Source: an uncultured Christensenellaceae bacterium
GTDB lineage: Bacteria > Bacillota > Clostridia > Christensenellales > Christensenellaceae
Assembly (NCBI GenBank): GCA_934438035.1
Contig: CAKSBK010000084.1
Location: 1-5,512, forward strand
DNA length: 5,512 nt
Direction: 5' to 3'
Shown in pieces: positions 1 to 5,512 of the stretch (the stretch's first letter is position 1; each line of letters begins with the position of its first letter). Made by a program: the position numbers and the translations under genes. The notes beneath the pieces were generated by a model, which was not told where the DNA came from, did no database searches, and saw only the letters and a list, made by a program, of their open reading frames with translations.

Positions 1-1007
1 CCTCCGGGCTTGCCTGTGCGGACCAGCTCAACAAGAGGGGGCATAACGTGACCGTATTTGAGCGCTTTGACAGGCCGGGCGGGCTTCTTATGTACGGAAT
101 ACCCAACATGAAGCTTGACAAGAGCGTTGTTGAAAGAAGAATAAAGCTTATGGAGGACGAGGGCGTTAAATTTATTCTTAATGCCGACGTTACGCAGGAT
201 AAAAAGCTTTTAAAGAAGGTAAAAGAGGAGTTTGACGCAGTCATAATCTGCACGGGAGCGGGCAACCCGAGAGATATTAAGGCGGAGGGAAGAGACGCCG
301 AGGGAATATATTTTGCGGTGGATTTTCTGCGCTCGACGACGAAGGCGCTTCTTGACAACGGCTTAAAGGAGGGCAGCTTTATAAGCGCAAAGGGCAGGAG
401 AGTCGTGATAATCGGCGGAGGAGACACGGGAAACGACTGTGTGGGAACGTCAATTCGCCACGGCTGCAAGAGCGTTACGCAGATAGAGATGATGCCCAAG
501 CCGCCCGAAAAACGCACGGAGGATAACCCCTGGCCGCAGTGGCCCAAGGTTTTAAAGACGGATTACGGTCAGAGTGAGGCCATAGCCCTTTTCGGCAGCG
601 ACCCGAGAATTTACAAAACCACGGTAAAACGCTTTTTAAAGGACGAAAAAGGAAAGCTTACGGGCGTTGAGCTTGTAAAGCTTGAAAGCGAAAAGGACGA
701 AGGTACGGGAAGGATGATGATGAAGCCCGTAGAGGGCAGCGAATATACCCTTGAATGCGACATGGTTTTAATTGCCGCAGGCTTTTTAGGACCTGACCCA
801 AAGGTTTGCGCCGCATTTGACGTAAAGACGAATGCGAGAAGCAATGTTGAAACCGCTTCAGACGGCTACGCATCTTCAAAGGAAAAGGTGTTCTGCGCGG
901 GAGACGCCCGCAGGGGTCAGTCTTTGGTCGTTTGGGCGATTTCGGAGGGAAGAGCCGCCGCAAAAGAGGTGGATAATTTCTTAATGGAATACACTAACAT
1001 GATTTAA
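1..1007 (+). CDS. gltD: Glutamate synthase small (beta) subunit, 5'-truncated by window edge
   Basis: This is the flavin and NADPH-binding subunit of glutamate synthase. It passes electrons from NADPH to the large subunit, which makes glutamate from glutamine and 2-oxoglutarate. The frame is open from base 3, and the first visible residues (SGLACADQLNKRGHNVTVFER) are the end of the first FAD-binding Rossmann motif. The GTG at 48 is therefore an internal valine and not the start. Bases 402-440 encode the NADPH-binding motif VVIIGGGDTGNDC. The GltD-typical stretch RHGCKSVTQ, then MPKPPEKR and DNPWPQWPKVLKTDYGQ, follows. Near 888-938 lies the second flavin motif, VFCAGDARRGQSLVVWAISEGRAAA. About 334 codons remain of a family length near 490, so the N-terminal iron-sulfur Cys region lies outside the window. 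gltB is probably upstream (inference). The gene ends at TAA 1005-1007, 19 bases before a terminator hairpin. A related NADPH-dependent oxidoreductase is possible, but the central motif strongly favours GltD. Confidence 0.93.
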   Translation, partial: SGLACADQLNKRGHNVTVFERFDRPGGLLMYGIPNMKLDKSVVERRIKLMEDEGVKFILNADVTQDKKLLKKVKEEFDAVIICTGAGNPRDIKAEGRDAEGIYFAVDFLRSTTKALLDNGLKEGSFISAKGRRVVIIGGGDTGNDCVGTSIRHGCKSVTQIEMMPKPPEKRTEDNPWPQWPKVLKTDYGQSEAIALFGSDPRIYKTTVKRFLKDEKGKLTGVELVKLESEKDEGTGRMMMKPVEGSEYTLECDMVLIAAGFLGPDPKVCAAFDVKTNARSNVETASDGYASSKEKVFCAGDARRGQSLVVWAISEGRAAAKEVDNFLMEYTNMI

Positions 1008-1020
1008 ACCGAGAAAAATA

Positions 1021-1058
1021 AAAAAGCACGCGCTTTATAAAAAAGCGCGTGTTTTTTT
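1021..1058 (+). terminator. Rho-independent terminator of gltD, probably bidirectional
   Basis: A perfect 10-bp stem pairs CACGCGCTTT (1027-1036) with AAAGCGCGTG (1042-1051) around a 5-base loop (1037-1041). Seven T (1052-1058) follow it. An A-rich run at 1021-1025 precedes it, so the same hairpin read on the - strand is also followed by a T tract. It can therefore back up the terminator of the convergent operon. Confidence 0.9.
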
Positions 1059-1196
1059 GCGTTTTACGCTAACAACAAAAGGGAAGCTTCCGCAGCGACC
1101 TTCCCGCCTGCGGAAGAGAAATTATGGGTCGGCAGTTTCTTGCCGAGTTAAGAATAACATATTATTTTGGGTAAAAAAAGCTCCCGAAATAAAAAA
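1059..1196. other. Structured intergenic block with competing inverted repeats, function unknown
   Basis: This stretch lies between two convergent terminators and holds no convincing gene. Its strongest stem pairs CTTCCGCAG (1087-1095) with CTGCGGAAG (1108-1116), 9 bp around a 12-base loop. Competing or additional pairings are GGGAAG (1081-1086) with CTTCCC (1100-1105), loop bases CGACC (1096-1100) with GGTCG (1127-1131), TCGGCA (1129-1134) with TGCCGA (1141-1146), and GTTA (1147-1150) with TAAC (1155-1158). The loop pairing would make an H-type pseudoknot with the main stem. I recognise no known riboswitch or RNA family. It may be a decayed repeat element, a small RNA or part of a complex terminator. 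Confidence 0.4.
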
Positions 1197-1218
1197 GCGC
1201 CCCGTTTTAAAGAGGCGC
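1191..1218 (-). terminator. Rho-independent terminator of the yybS-rplI-dnaB operon
   Basis: Read on the - strand, GCGCCTC (1218-1212) pairs with GGGGCGC (1203-1197) in a 7-bp stem with one G-U pair and an 8-base loop. Six T follow (1196-1191). The hairpin begins 7 bases after the stop codon of the last gene of the run, which fits a transcript end. Confidence 0.8.
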
Positions 1219-1224
1219 GTAAAA

Positions 1225-2139
1225 TTATTCGTATATAAGCCCGGGAAAATAGGGAAGAGCGTCATAGCCTATTTCAAACTTCTTTCCGTCGAGATAGCTT
1301 AAAATACTATGCTGCCCCACGCAGAATTCAAAACGAGTTTCGTTTAAGCACTCGTGATGTATTCCGTATTTCGCATTGTTTTTGCGGTTGCCGAATTCCT
1401 CGTCGCCCAAAATAGGCATATCGGCAAATTGGAACTGCGCGCGGATTTGGTGAAGCCTGTCGGTAACGGGCTCGGCTTCGATAACGGTTAAAATATGATT
1501 TGAGGTTTTTACTCTGTATCGGGTTACCACGGGCAAAGACATATTACCCGGGGAATTTTGAATTTTAACCGTATCCTTTTTTGAGTTTGTTATTATGTGG
1601 TGATGAAGCTCGCCCGAAGCTTTAAGAGTGTTTCCGCATACGAGAAGAGTAAAAAAGCGGCGTATGCGGCGCTGCTTTAACGCCTCCGAAACGGTTAAAA
1701 AGACGTTTTCGTCCTTTGCGATTAAAACGAGCCCTCCCGTGTATCTGTCAAGCGGGGTGCAAAGATAAGGAACGGCGAGAATGTCTCTGTTATATTCTCC
1801 CGTTTTTCGCATATGCTCCTCCGCAAAGGTAAGCACGGTAACCTCTCTTTTTTCATGGGGATAATCGCACGCCATTCCGCAGGGCTTGTTGTAGATTATA
1901 ATGTTTTCGTCCTCGTAAACGGTTACGGGAGCGGGGGTGTATTCGTCAAAAACGCCCTCTGTAAAAAGCTCCAGAATATCTCCCGGCGCAAGGGGAGCGT
2001 CTTTTTTTAGAGGCTCGCCGTTTTTATGCATGGCTTTAATTTTAAATAGCTTTTTAAGCTTTTCGTCGGTAAGACCGGGAAGGCGGGTTTGTGCGAATTT
2101 CGTTGCGGTTGTTGAGTCTTCTATGTTAAATCTTATCAT
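1225..2139 (-). CDS. RluA-family pseudouridine synthase-like protein with altered catalytic motif
   Basis: This 304-residue protein matches the clostridial S4-plus-RluA architecture. Residues about 1-60 resemble an S4-type RNA-binding domain ending in APGDILELF, followed by the family's KP motif (YNKPCGMA, 83-90). The catalytic-loop equivalent is TPLDRYTGGLVLIAK (128-142). The likely nucleophile Asp131 is kept, but the usual His-Arg before Leu-Asp is Thr-Pro. By eye, the conserved active-site Tyr position is Phe163 (RFFTLLVCG), and the usual GRTHQIR is DRLHQIR (227-233). Known relatives convert uridine to pseudouridine in rRNA or tRNA. Whether this one is active, and on which RNA, cannot be told. 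The ATG overlaps the upstream acetyltransferase gene by 14 bases, and GGAG (2149-2146) sits 6 bases before it, which supports this start. It is the last gene of the operon. Confidence 0.83.
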   Translation of the reverse strand: MIRFNIEDSTTATKFAQTRLPGLTDEKLKKLFKIKAMHKNGEPLKKDAPLAPGDILELFTEGVFDEYTPAPVTVYEDENIIIYNKPCGMACDYPHEKREVTVLTFAEEHMRKTGEYNRDILAVPYLCTPLDRYTGGLVLIAKDENVFLTVSEALKQRRIRRFFTLLVCGNTLKASGELHHHIITNSKKDTVKIQNSPGNMSLPVVTRYRVKTSNHILTVIEAEPVTDRLHQIRAQFQFADMPILGDEEFGNRKNNAKYGIHHECLNETRFEFCVGQHSILSYLDGKKFEIGYDALPYFPGLIYE

Positions 2140-2626
2140 TCATTGCTCCGTCGGCGCATTTTTTGCAGCTTTTGCAGCTTGTGCAGCCGTTTAAAAAAAC
2201 TATTTTACTGCGGTCTATTTTCAGCTGTTTTACGGGAATTTTGCCGATAAAGCCGTCTTTTTGGCAGTCTTCAAAGCCATAGCGCAGAAAAAAGCCGCTT
2301 GAGTCTGCAAGTGCGTATGTGTAAATTACGCCCGTAAACTCGCTCGCCTTTAAAAGGCTTATGCGCAAAAGAAAATCGCCGATTTTTTTGTTTCTCCATT
2401 CCTTTTTAACGCATAGGCAGTCTATAACGAATTTTTCCCCGTCAAAATATATCCTCGAGCTTGCAACGGGCTGTCTTTCAAAATATACGACGCAGAAAAC
2501 GGCGTAATTATCCGTTGGACTTTCGGAAAAACCGCAAAGCTTAAACTCGTCCGAAAACACTTCTTTTCTTATGCTTACGGGAACGGAGATATCGTCGTTT
2601 CCCAAAATATACTTTCCTTTAATCAT
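2126..2626 (-). CDS. GNAT-family N-acetyltransferase with C-terminal CxxCxxCxxC tail
   Basis: This 166-residue protein has a GNAT fold pattern. IRKEVF (19-24) resembles the N-terminal helix of small GNAT enzymes. VASSRIYFDGEKFVIDCLCV (54-73) covers the central strands, and REWRNKKIGDFLLR-like residues at 76-88 form acetyl-CoA motif A. In that motif the usual R-x-x-G-x-G reads R78-N-K-K-I-G83, with Lys for the first Gly. FFLRYGFE (112-119) is motif B. Such enzymes move an acyl group from acyl-CoA to an amine, and the substrate here is unknown. The tail carries Cys148, 151, 154 and 157, outside the GNAT core, and may bind a metal or iron-sulfur cluster (inference). The start chosen is ATG 2626-2624, which overlaps the dnaB stop as TGATG. 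An upstream in-frame ATG at 2686 would overlap dnaB by 61 bases and add a basic segment foreign to the family. The SD is weak, so coupling to dnaB is likely. Confidence 0.82.
   Translation of the reverse strand: MIKGKYILGNDDISVPVSIRKEVFSDEFKLCGFSESPTDNYAVFCVVYFERQPVASSRIYFDGEKFVIDCLCVKKEWRNKKIGDFLLRISLLKASEFTGVIYTYALADSSGFFLRYGFEDCQKDGFIGKIPVKQLKIDRSKIVFLNGCTSCKSCKKCADGAMNDKI
2146..2149 (-). promoter_or_regulatory. Ribosome binding site of the pseudouridine synthase-like gene, inside the upstream gene
   Basis: GGAG on the - strand lies 6 bases before the ATG at 2139. It is embedded in codons of the acetyltransferase tail (Asp-Gly-Ala). It decides the start and implies translational coupling of the two genes. 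Confidence 0.65.
2156..2187 (-). repeat. Three tandem 9-base units encoding the Cys repeat
   Basis: On the + strand the units are TTTTGCAGC (2161-2169), TTTTGCAGC (2170-2178) and TTGTGCAGC (2179-2187). The first two are identical and the third differs by one base. Read on the - strand they encode the C-T-S, C-K-S, C-K-K periodicity, and a fourth Cys codon follows at 2158-2156. The match at the base level, not only the protein level, suggests recent slippage or duplication. Confidence 0.8.
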
Positions 2627-3972
2627 CAGCCCTGCTCGTCTCTTATGTAGTCGACTTCCACGTATTTTGTCATTTCGCCTCTCCACTTAACCTCTATTGA
2701 GCCTGTGGGTCCGCTTCTCTGCTTTGCGATTATTATTCTTGAACGGCCGGTTGCCTCCTGTCCGTCCTGCAGGAAATAATCGTCTCTGTGCAGGAAGATT
2801 ACAACGTCTGCGTCCTGCTCTATTGAGCCGGATTCTCTTAAATCCGAAAGCTGGGGAGGCTGGTTTTCTCTTTTGTCTCCCACACGCCTCAGCTGAGATA
2901 AAACGACGACGGGAACAGAAAGCTCGCGCGCCATTATTTTAAGCGCTCTTGTCATCTTTGCGACCTCGAGCTGTCTGTTGTCTTCCTTTCCGCCCATGGT
3001 CATGAGCTGCAGGTAGTCGATAACTACGAGACCCAAATCTCCCTGCTGATGCTTAAAGCGCCTTAATTTTGCCATTATTTCCGTCGGGCTGGTGTTTGAA
3101 TTGTCGTCTATATATATGTTTGAAGCGTCAAAGGGAATCATCGCTTCCGTAAGGTTTTCAAAATCCTCCGTGGAAAGCTCTCCGGAGCGGGTTTTCTGGC
3201 TGTCTATCATCGCTCTTCCGCAAAGGAGCCTGGAGGCGAGCTGGTCTCTGCTCATTTCTAAGGAGAAAACTGCAACCGGTCTTCCCACGACTATTCCCAC
3301 GTGCTCTACGATGTTAAGCGCAAAGGAGGTTTTACCCATACCGGTTTTACCGGCGATTATTATGAGCTGATTTTCCTGCAAGCCGGAAAGCTGCTTATCC
3401 ATAAGCGGAAAGCCCGTTGAAATGCCCATAAGCCCGTTTTTGGACTGCGCCGCTTTACTCATAAGCTCGTAGCTTTCGACTATCGCCGTTCTTATGTGAG
3501 TAAGCGTGCGCCCTTCTTTTTTATCCGCAATTTTATATATGGCGTCTCCCGCGCCGCTTATGAGCTCCTGTGCGGAATAGTTTTGAGAATATACGTCTTC
3601 GATTATATCCCCGCAAACCGTCAAAAGCTGCCGCATAAGCGCCTTTTCTTTGACTATGTTTATATATACGGGGAGGTTTTTAACGGAGGGGACTCTCTGG
3701 GTTAAATCGCTTAAATATGAAAGCTCGTCGATAGAAAGTTTTCGCTGCTGCTCTAAGCGTTCCGTCACCGTGACGAGGTCGACGGGCTTTGAGAGCGCAA
3801 CAAGATCGTACATCGCGGCGTATATTCTGCGGTGTATCTCCGTATAAAAATCCTGTTCCGATATTTGCCCTACAGCCAGTAAAGCGCAGTCTTCGCTTAA
3901 AAGCATGGAGCCTAAAATAGACTGCTCCGCTTCGATGCTGTTAGGAGGCACTCTGCCTATGACCTCTGCCAT
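2626..3972 (-). CDS. dnaB: Replicative DNA helicase DnaB (DnaC in Bacillus naming)
   Basis: This is the hexameric ATP-driven helicase that unwinds DNA at the replication fork and recruits primase. It is 448 residues, a normal length, with no intein or frameshift. The N-terminal domain opens with VPPNSIEAEQSILGSML (8-24), the standard DnaB start. A linker follows at about 150-180, then the RecA-like motor. Walker A is AGKTGMGKTS (207-216) with Lys214, SLEM has Glu239, and Walker B is LVVIDYLQL (315-323) with Asp319. The conserved LSDLRESGSIEQDADVV (375-391) and the arginine-finger segment AKQRSGPTG (416-424, Arg419) complete the set. The Walker A flank differs from the usual RPSMGKT, and SQLRR (359-363) replaces SQLSR, but all essential residues are kept. 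A GGAGG lies 5 bases before the ATG. The gene follows rplI by 32 bases and its TGA overlaps the next ATG by one base. Confidence 0.97.
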   Translation of the reverse strand: MAEVIGRVPPNSIEAEQSILGSMLLSEDCALLAVGQISEQDFYTEIHRRIYAAMYDLVALSKPVDLVTVTERLEQQRKLSIDELSYLSDLTQRVPSVKNLPVYINIVKEKALMRQLLTVCGDIIEDVYSQNYSAQELISGAGDAIYKIADKKEGRTLTHIRTAIVESYELMSKAAQSKNGLMGISTGFPLMDKQLSGLQENQLIIIAGKTGMGKTSFALNIVEHVGIVVGRPVAVFSLEMSRDQLASRLLCGRAMIDSQKTRSGELSTEDFENLTEAMIPFDASNIYIDDNSNTSPTEIMAKLRRFKHQQGDLGLVVIDYLQLMTMGGKEDNRQLEVAKMTRALKIMARELSVPVVVLSQLRRVGDKRENQPPQLSDLRESGSIEQDADVVIFLHRDDYFLQDGQEATGRSRIIIAKQRSGPTGSIEVKWRGEMTKYVEVDYIRDEQG

Positions 3973-3977
3973 AAATT

Positions 3978-3982
3978 CCTCC
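3978..3982 (-). promoter_or_regulatory. Ribosome binding site of dnaB
   Basis: GGAGG on the - strand stands 5 bases before the dnaB ATG (3972-3970), within the 32-base gap after rplI. No hairpin terminator or promoter was seen in that gap, so dnaB is probably cotranscribed with rplI. Confidence 0.8.
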
Positions 3983-4004
3983 GAAAACCGATGTATTAAA
4001 TTAA

Positions 4005-4448
4005 TTACTTAACTACGTTTAAGGTGATGTCCGCCGAAATTTCGGGATAGAGCTTTAATTTGACGGTATATGTTCCGAGCTCCTTAATGGTTCCCGAAAG
4101 CACGACCTTCTTTTTATCAAACTCCACGCCCATCTGAGAAGAAACGGCGTCCGCAACCTCCTGTGCCGTAACCGAGCCGAAAAGCCTCTGACCCTCTCCG
4201 CATTTCGCCTTAAGGGTTATGGCGGTGTTCTTTAATTTTTCCGCAAGAGCGAGAGCCTCCTGCCTTTCAACGAGCTTTTTATGCTCAAGGGCGTTTTTAG
4301 TCTGCGTTGCGGCGTTTAAATTTGTTGCGTTAGCTTCCTTTGCGAGATTTTTGGGGAAAAGGAAGTTTCTTGCGTAGCCGTCCGAAACGTTTACGATATC
4401 TCCCTTTTTGCCTTTGCCTTTTACATCGGCGTTTAAAATGACCTTCAT
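4005..4448 (-). CDS. rplI: 50S ribosomal protein bL9
   Basis: This is a structural protein of the large ribosomal subunit that binds 23S rRNA near the L1 stalk base. Its 147 residues match the usual bL9 length. The N-terminal RNA-binding domain carries the signature from G13 to about residue 40, including [16 protein letters not shown] (21-36). A long charged connecting helix follows at about 41-75 ([22 protein letters not shown]). The C-terminal domain contains [11 protein letters not shown] (84-94) and ends in ADITLNVVK. In the signature, Asn34 stands where Gly is common, and Cys83 where Ala is common; neither looks disabling. The start overlaps the yybS stop as ATGA, and GGAGGT inside yybS lies 9 bases upstream. 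rplI followed by dnaB is the standard Bacillota order. Confidence 0.97.
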   Translation of the reverse strand: MKVILNADVKGKGKKGDIVNVSDGYARNFLFPKNLAKEANATNLNAATQTKNALEHKKLVERQEALALAEKLKNTAITLKAKCGEGQRLFGSVTAQEVADAVSSQMGVEFDKKKVVLSGTIKELGTYTVKLKLYPEISADITLNVVK

Positions 4449-5476
4449 TGTCCGTTACCTCCGTTTTTGTTTTGATCCTGTAAAGTGAATTTAGCGTCTC
4501 TTATTCTTATGAGCTGTTCGATAAGCCCGGCGTATACGAGTACTCCCGAAAGAAAAAGAGATATAATAACCGTTAAAAATATCTGAAGTCCGCGCATTTT
4601 GATTTTTATTCCGAGCAGGTAATATACGAAAGAAATTCCCTGAATCATGAATACCGACTCTACGAGAGTGGAAAGCACGTAGCCCGCTATTAAAAGATCC
4701 TGCCAGCTGAATAAGGAGGGCAGCGCGCTTAACAGATAGAGAAGAACGAAATATTTTGAGGTTTTTCTCGGAAGATAAAAGCGCTCGAACGAGGGAATGC
4801 GGCAAACCTCCGTACCCAGCCGGCGCAAAAGCGCTCTTGTGCATATAAACGTTAAAAATCCGCCCGCAACGACGGCCTGCATGGCGTATACGGGAATGGC
4901 ATAGCTTAATACGTAGGAAATAAAGCTCTCGCTTGCAAGGTAAGAGAGCATTTGCTCCGTGCTTGCGCTCATAAGGGCGGAAGCGGTTAAGCTGCCGTCG
5001 ACGACGTCGGTTGAGCGGGCGAAAAGATATACCGTTCTTAAAAGAGTATCGGAAGACTCGAGAGCGGCGTTTACCCTTTCAGTAGCAAAGGTTAAAATAT
5101 CGTTTCCGGTGTAAAAATACACGTAGGCGATTAGAGATGCCGCCGCAAGCGCAAAGCCGGCGCAGCTTATAATAATTGCGTCAAAGGAGCGCAGCTTAAA
5201 GCGAATCGCAAAGCCGGCGGGAAGAGACGCCAAAATAAACACCGCAAAATAAAGCCACCAGTGACCGGATAGCAGCAGATAGAAGAATGCTCCCGCGGTT
5301 ATATAGAACGCGGTTATCCATGCGGCGTCTTGACGCGCGCAGACAAAGGCACCTATAAACGGCAGTAAAAGCGCAGTTATTAATGTGTATTTTGCCGCCG
5401 CAAGCATGAGCAAAAACGCCGCCGCAGCGATCAGCGTTTCTATAAGAGGTCTTGCGGTATGTTTGTTTTTTTCCAT
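4445..5476 (-). CDS. yybS: DUF2232 (YybS-like) multi-pass membrane protein
   Basis: This 343-residue, strongly hydrophobic protein has about eight membrane segments by eye: roughly 11-47 (one long or two), 52-70, 73-91, 99-122, 188-213, 242-257, 261-287 and 298-320. A polar loop of about 65 residues lies near 123-187, and a short hydrophilic, Asn- and Gln-rich tail ends it. Its length, topology and position just before rplI-dnaB fit the DUF2232/YybS family of Bacillota, whose biochemical role is unknown. Family membership rests on topology and neighbourhood more than on a diagnostic motif. In Bacillus, yybS is followed by gdpP (yybT) and then rplI; here gdpP is missing and the stop overlaps rplI. 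The ATG at 5476-5474 is the only good start, because an in-frame TAA lies two codons upstream. The SD is poor (AGG 11 bases away), so expression may be low or controlled otherwise. Confidence 0.78.
   Translation of the reverse strand: MEKNKHTARPLIETLIAAAAFLLMLAAAKYTLITALLLPFIGAFVCARQDAAWITAFYITAGAFFYLLLSGHWWLYFAVFILASLPAGFAIRFKLRSFDAIIISCAGFALAAASLIAYVYFYTGNDILTFATERVNAALESSDTLLRTVYLFARSTDVVDGSLTASALMSASTEQMLSYLASESFISYVLSYAIPVYAMQAVVAGGFLTFICTRALLRRLGTEVCRIPSFERFYLPRKTSKYFVLLYLLSALPSLFSWQDLLIAGYVLSTLVESVFMIQGISFVYYLLGIKIKMRGLQIFLTVIISLFLSGVLVYAGLIEQLIRIRDAKFTLQDQNKNGGNGQ
4457..4462 (-). promoter_or_regulatory. Ribosome binding site of rplI within yybS
   Basis: GGAGGT on the - strand lies 9 bases before the rplI ATG (4448-4446). 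It is formed by the Gly-Gly codons near the yybS C-terminus (NGGNGQ). With the ATGA overlap it indicates translational coupling of rplI to yybS. Confidence 0.75.
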
Positions 5477-5496
5477 AGTTTATTTAACCTATCCTT

Positions 5497-5510
5497 ATCA
5501 TAATATAATA
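5497..5510 (-). promoter_or_regulatory. Possible -10 region upstream of yybS
   Basis: On the - strand, overlapping TATTAT (5510-5505 and 5505-5500) and TATGAT (5502-5497) each match TATAAT at five of six bases, 21 to 34 bases before the yybS ATG. Any -35 box would lie partly or wholly outside the window. AT-rich sequence alone could produce this match, so it is weak. Confidence 0.22.
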
Positions 5511-5512
5511 GC

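Noticed and set aside
48..1007. GTG at 48 as the start of the oxidoreductase gene
   Set aside because: The frame is open back to base 3 and encodes the end of a flavin-binding motif that GltD proteins share, so the gene is truncated by the window edge.
1081..1105. Pseudoknot of 1081-1086/1100-1105 with 1087-1095/1108-1116
   Set aside because: The connecting loops would be 0, 4 and 2 bases, too short to cross 9-bp and 6-bp stems, so the two pairings must be alternatives.
1120..1160. Purine riboswitch, suggested by GGCAGTTTCTTGCC
   Set aside because: GTTTCT here is the loop of a 6-bp hairpin. The other conserved elements of a purine riboswitch, including the closing P1 stem and the GACTA-type segment, are absent, and no gene lies downstream in the right direction.
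1057..1302. Small + strand open frame of 81 codons
   Set aside because: It starts inside the terminator T tract, crosses both terminators and runs antisense into the pseudouridine synthase-like gene. The composition is Lys/Arg-rich with no family resemblance.
1813..2194. Two + strand open frames antisense to the pseudouridine synthase-like gene
   Set aside because: They overlap a well-supported - strand gene, lack convincing ribosome binding sites and resemble no protein family.
2627..2686. Upstream ATG at 2686 as the acetyltransferase start
   Set aside because: It would overlap dnaB by 61 bases and add 20 basic residues that do not look like GNAT sequence. The TGATG junction at 2626 fits the operon.
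3092..3847. Several + strand open frames inside dnaB
   Set aside because: They are antisense shadows of a full-length, motif-complete helicase gene.

Overview
The window suggests a low-to-moderate-GC Gram-positive anaerobe of the Bacillota, most likely class Clostridia. The reasons are the DUF2232 (YybS-type) membrane gene next to rplI and dnaB, GGAGG ribosome binding sites, tightly packed or overlapping operon genes, and protein sequences that read as clostridial. This is inference from gene order and protein character. No rRNA or other taxonomic marker is present.

Layout. On the + strand, bases 1-1007 hold the C-terminal two thirds of a glutamate synthase small subunit (gltD), cut by the window edge inside its FAD-binding motif. 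It ends at a strong hairpin terminator (1027-1058). On the - strand, reading from 5476 down to 1225, a compact five-gene run encodes a DUF2232 membrane protein (yybS-like), ribosomal protein bL9 (rplI), the replicative helicase (dnaB), a GNAT-type acetyltransferase with a cysteine-rich tail, and a diverged RluA-type pseudouridine synthase. It ends at its own terminator (1197-1218). The two units converge. The 217-base gap between them (1008-1224) holds both terminators plus an unexplained block of competing inverted repeats (about 1081-1158).

How the genes work together. Four junctions in the - strand run are 4-base (ATGA), 32-base, 1-base (TGATG) and 14-base (overlap). No internal terminator was found, so the run is probably one transcript with translational coupling. 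yybS-rplI-dnaB is a conserved Bacillota core, but the c-di-AMP phosphodiesterase gene gdpP (yybT), which usually lies between yybS and rplI, is absent here. The last two genes are an acetyltransferase and an RNA-modification-type enzyme, and both depart from their family consensus.

No mobile element, CRISPR array, tRNA or rRNA was seen. Most of the window is ordinary housekeeping sequence. The points worth a second look are the Cys-repeat tail of the acetyltransferase, the altered catalytic motifs of the pseudouridine synthase, the missing gdpP, and the structured intergenic block.
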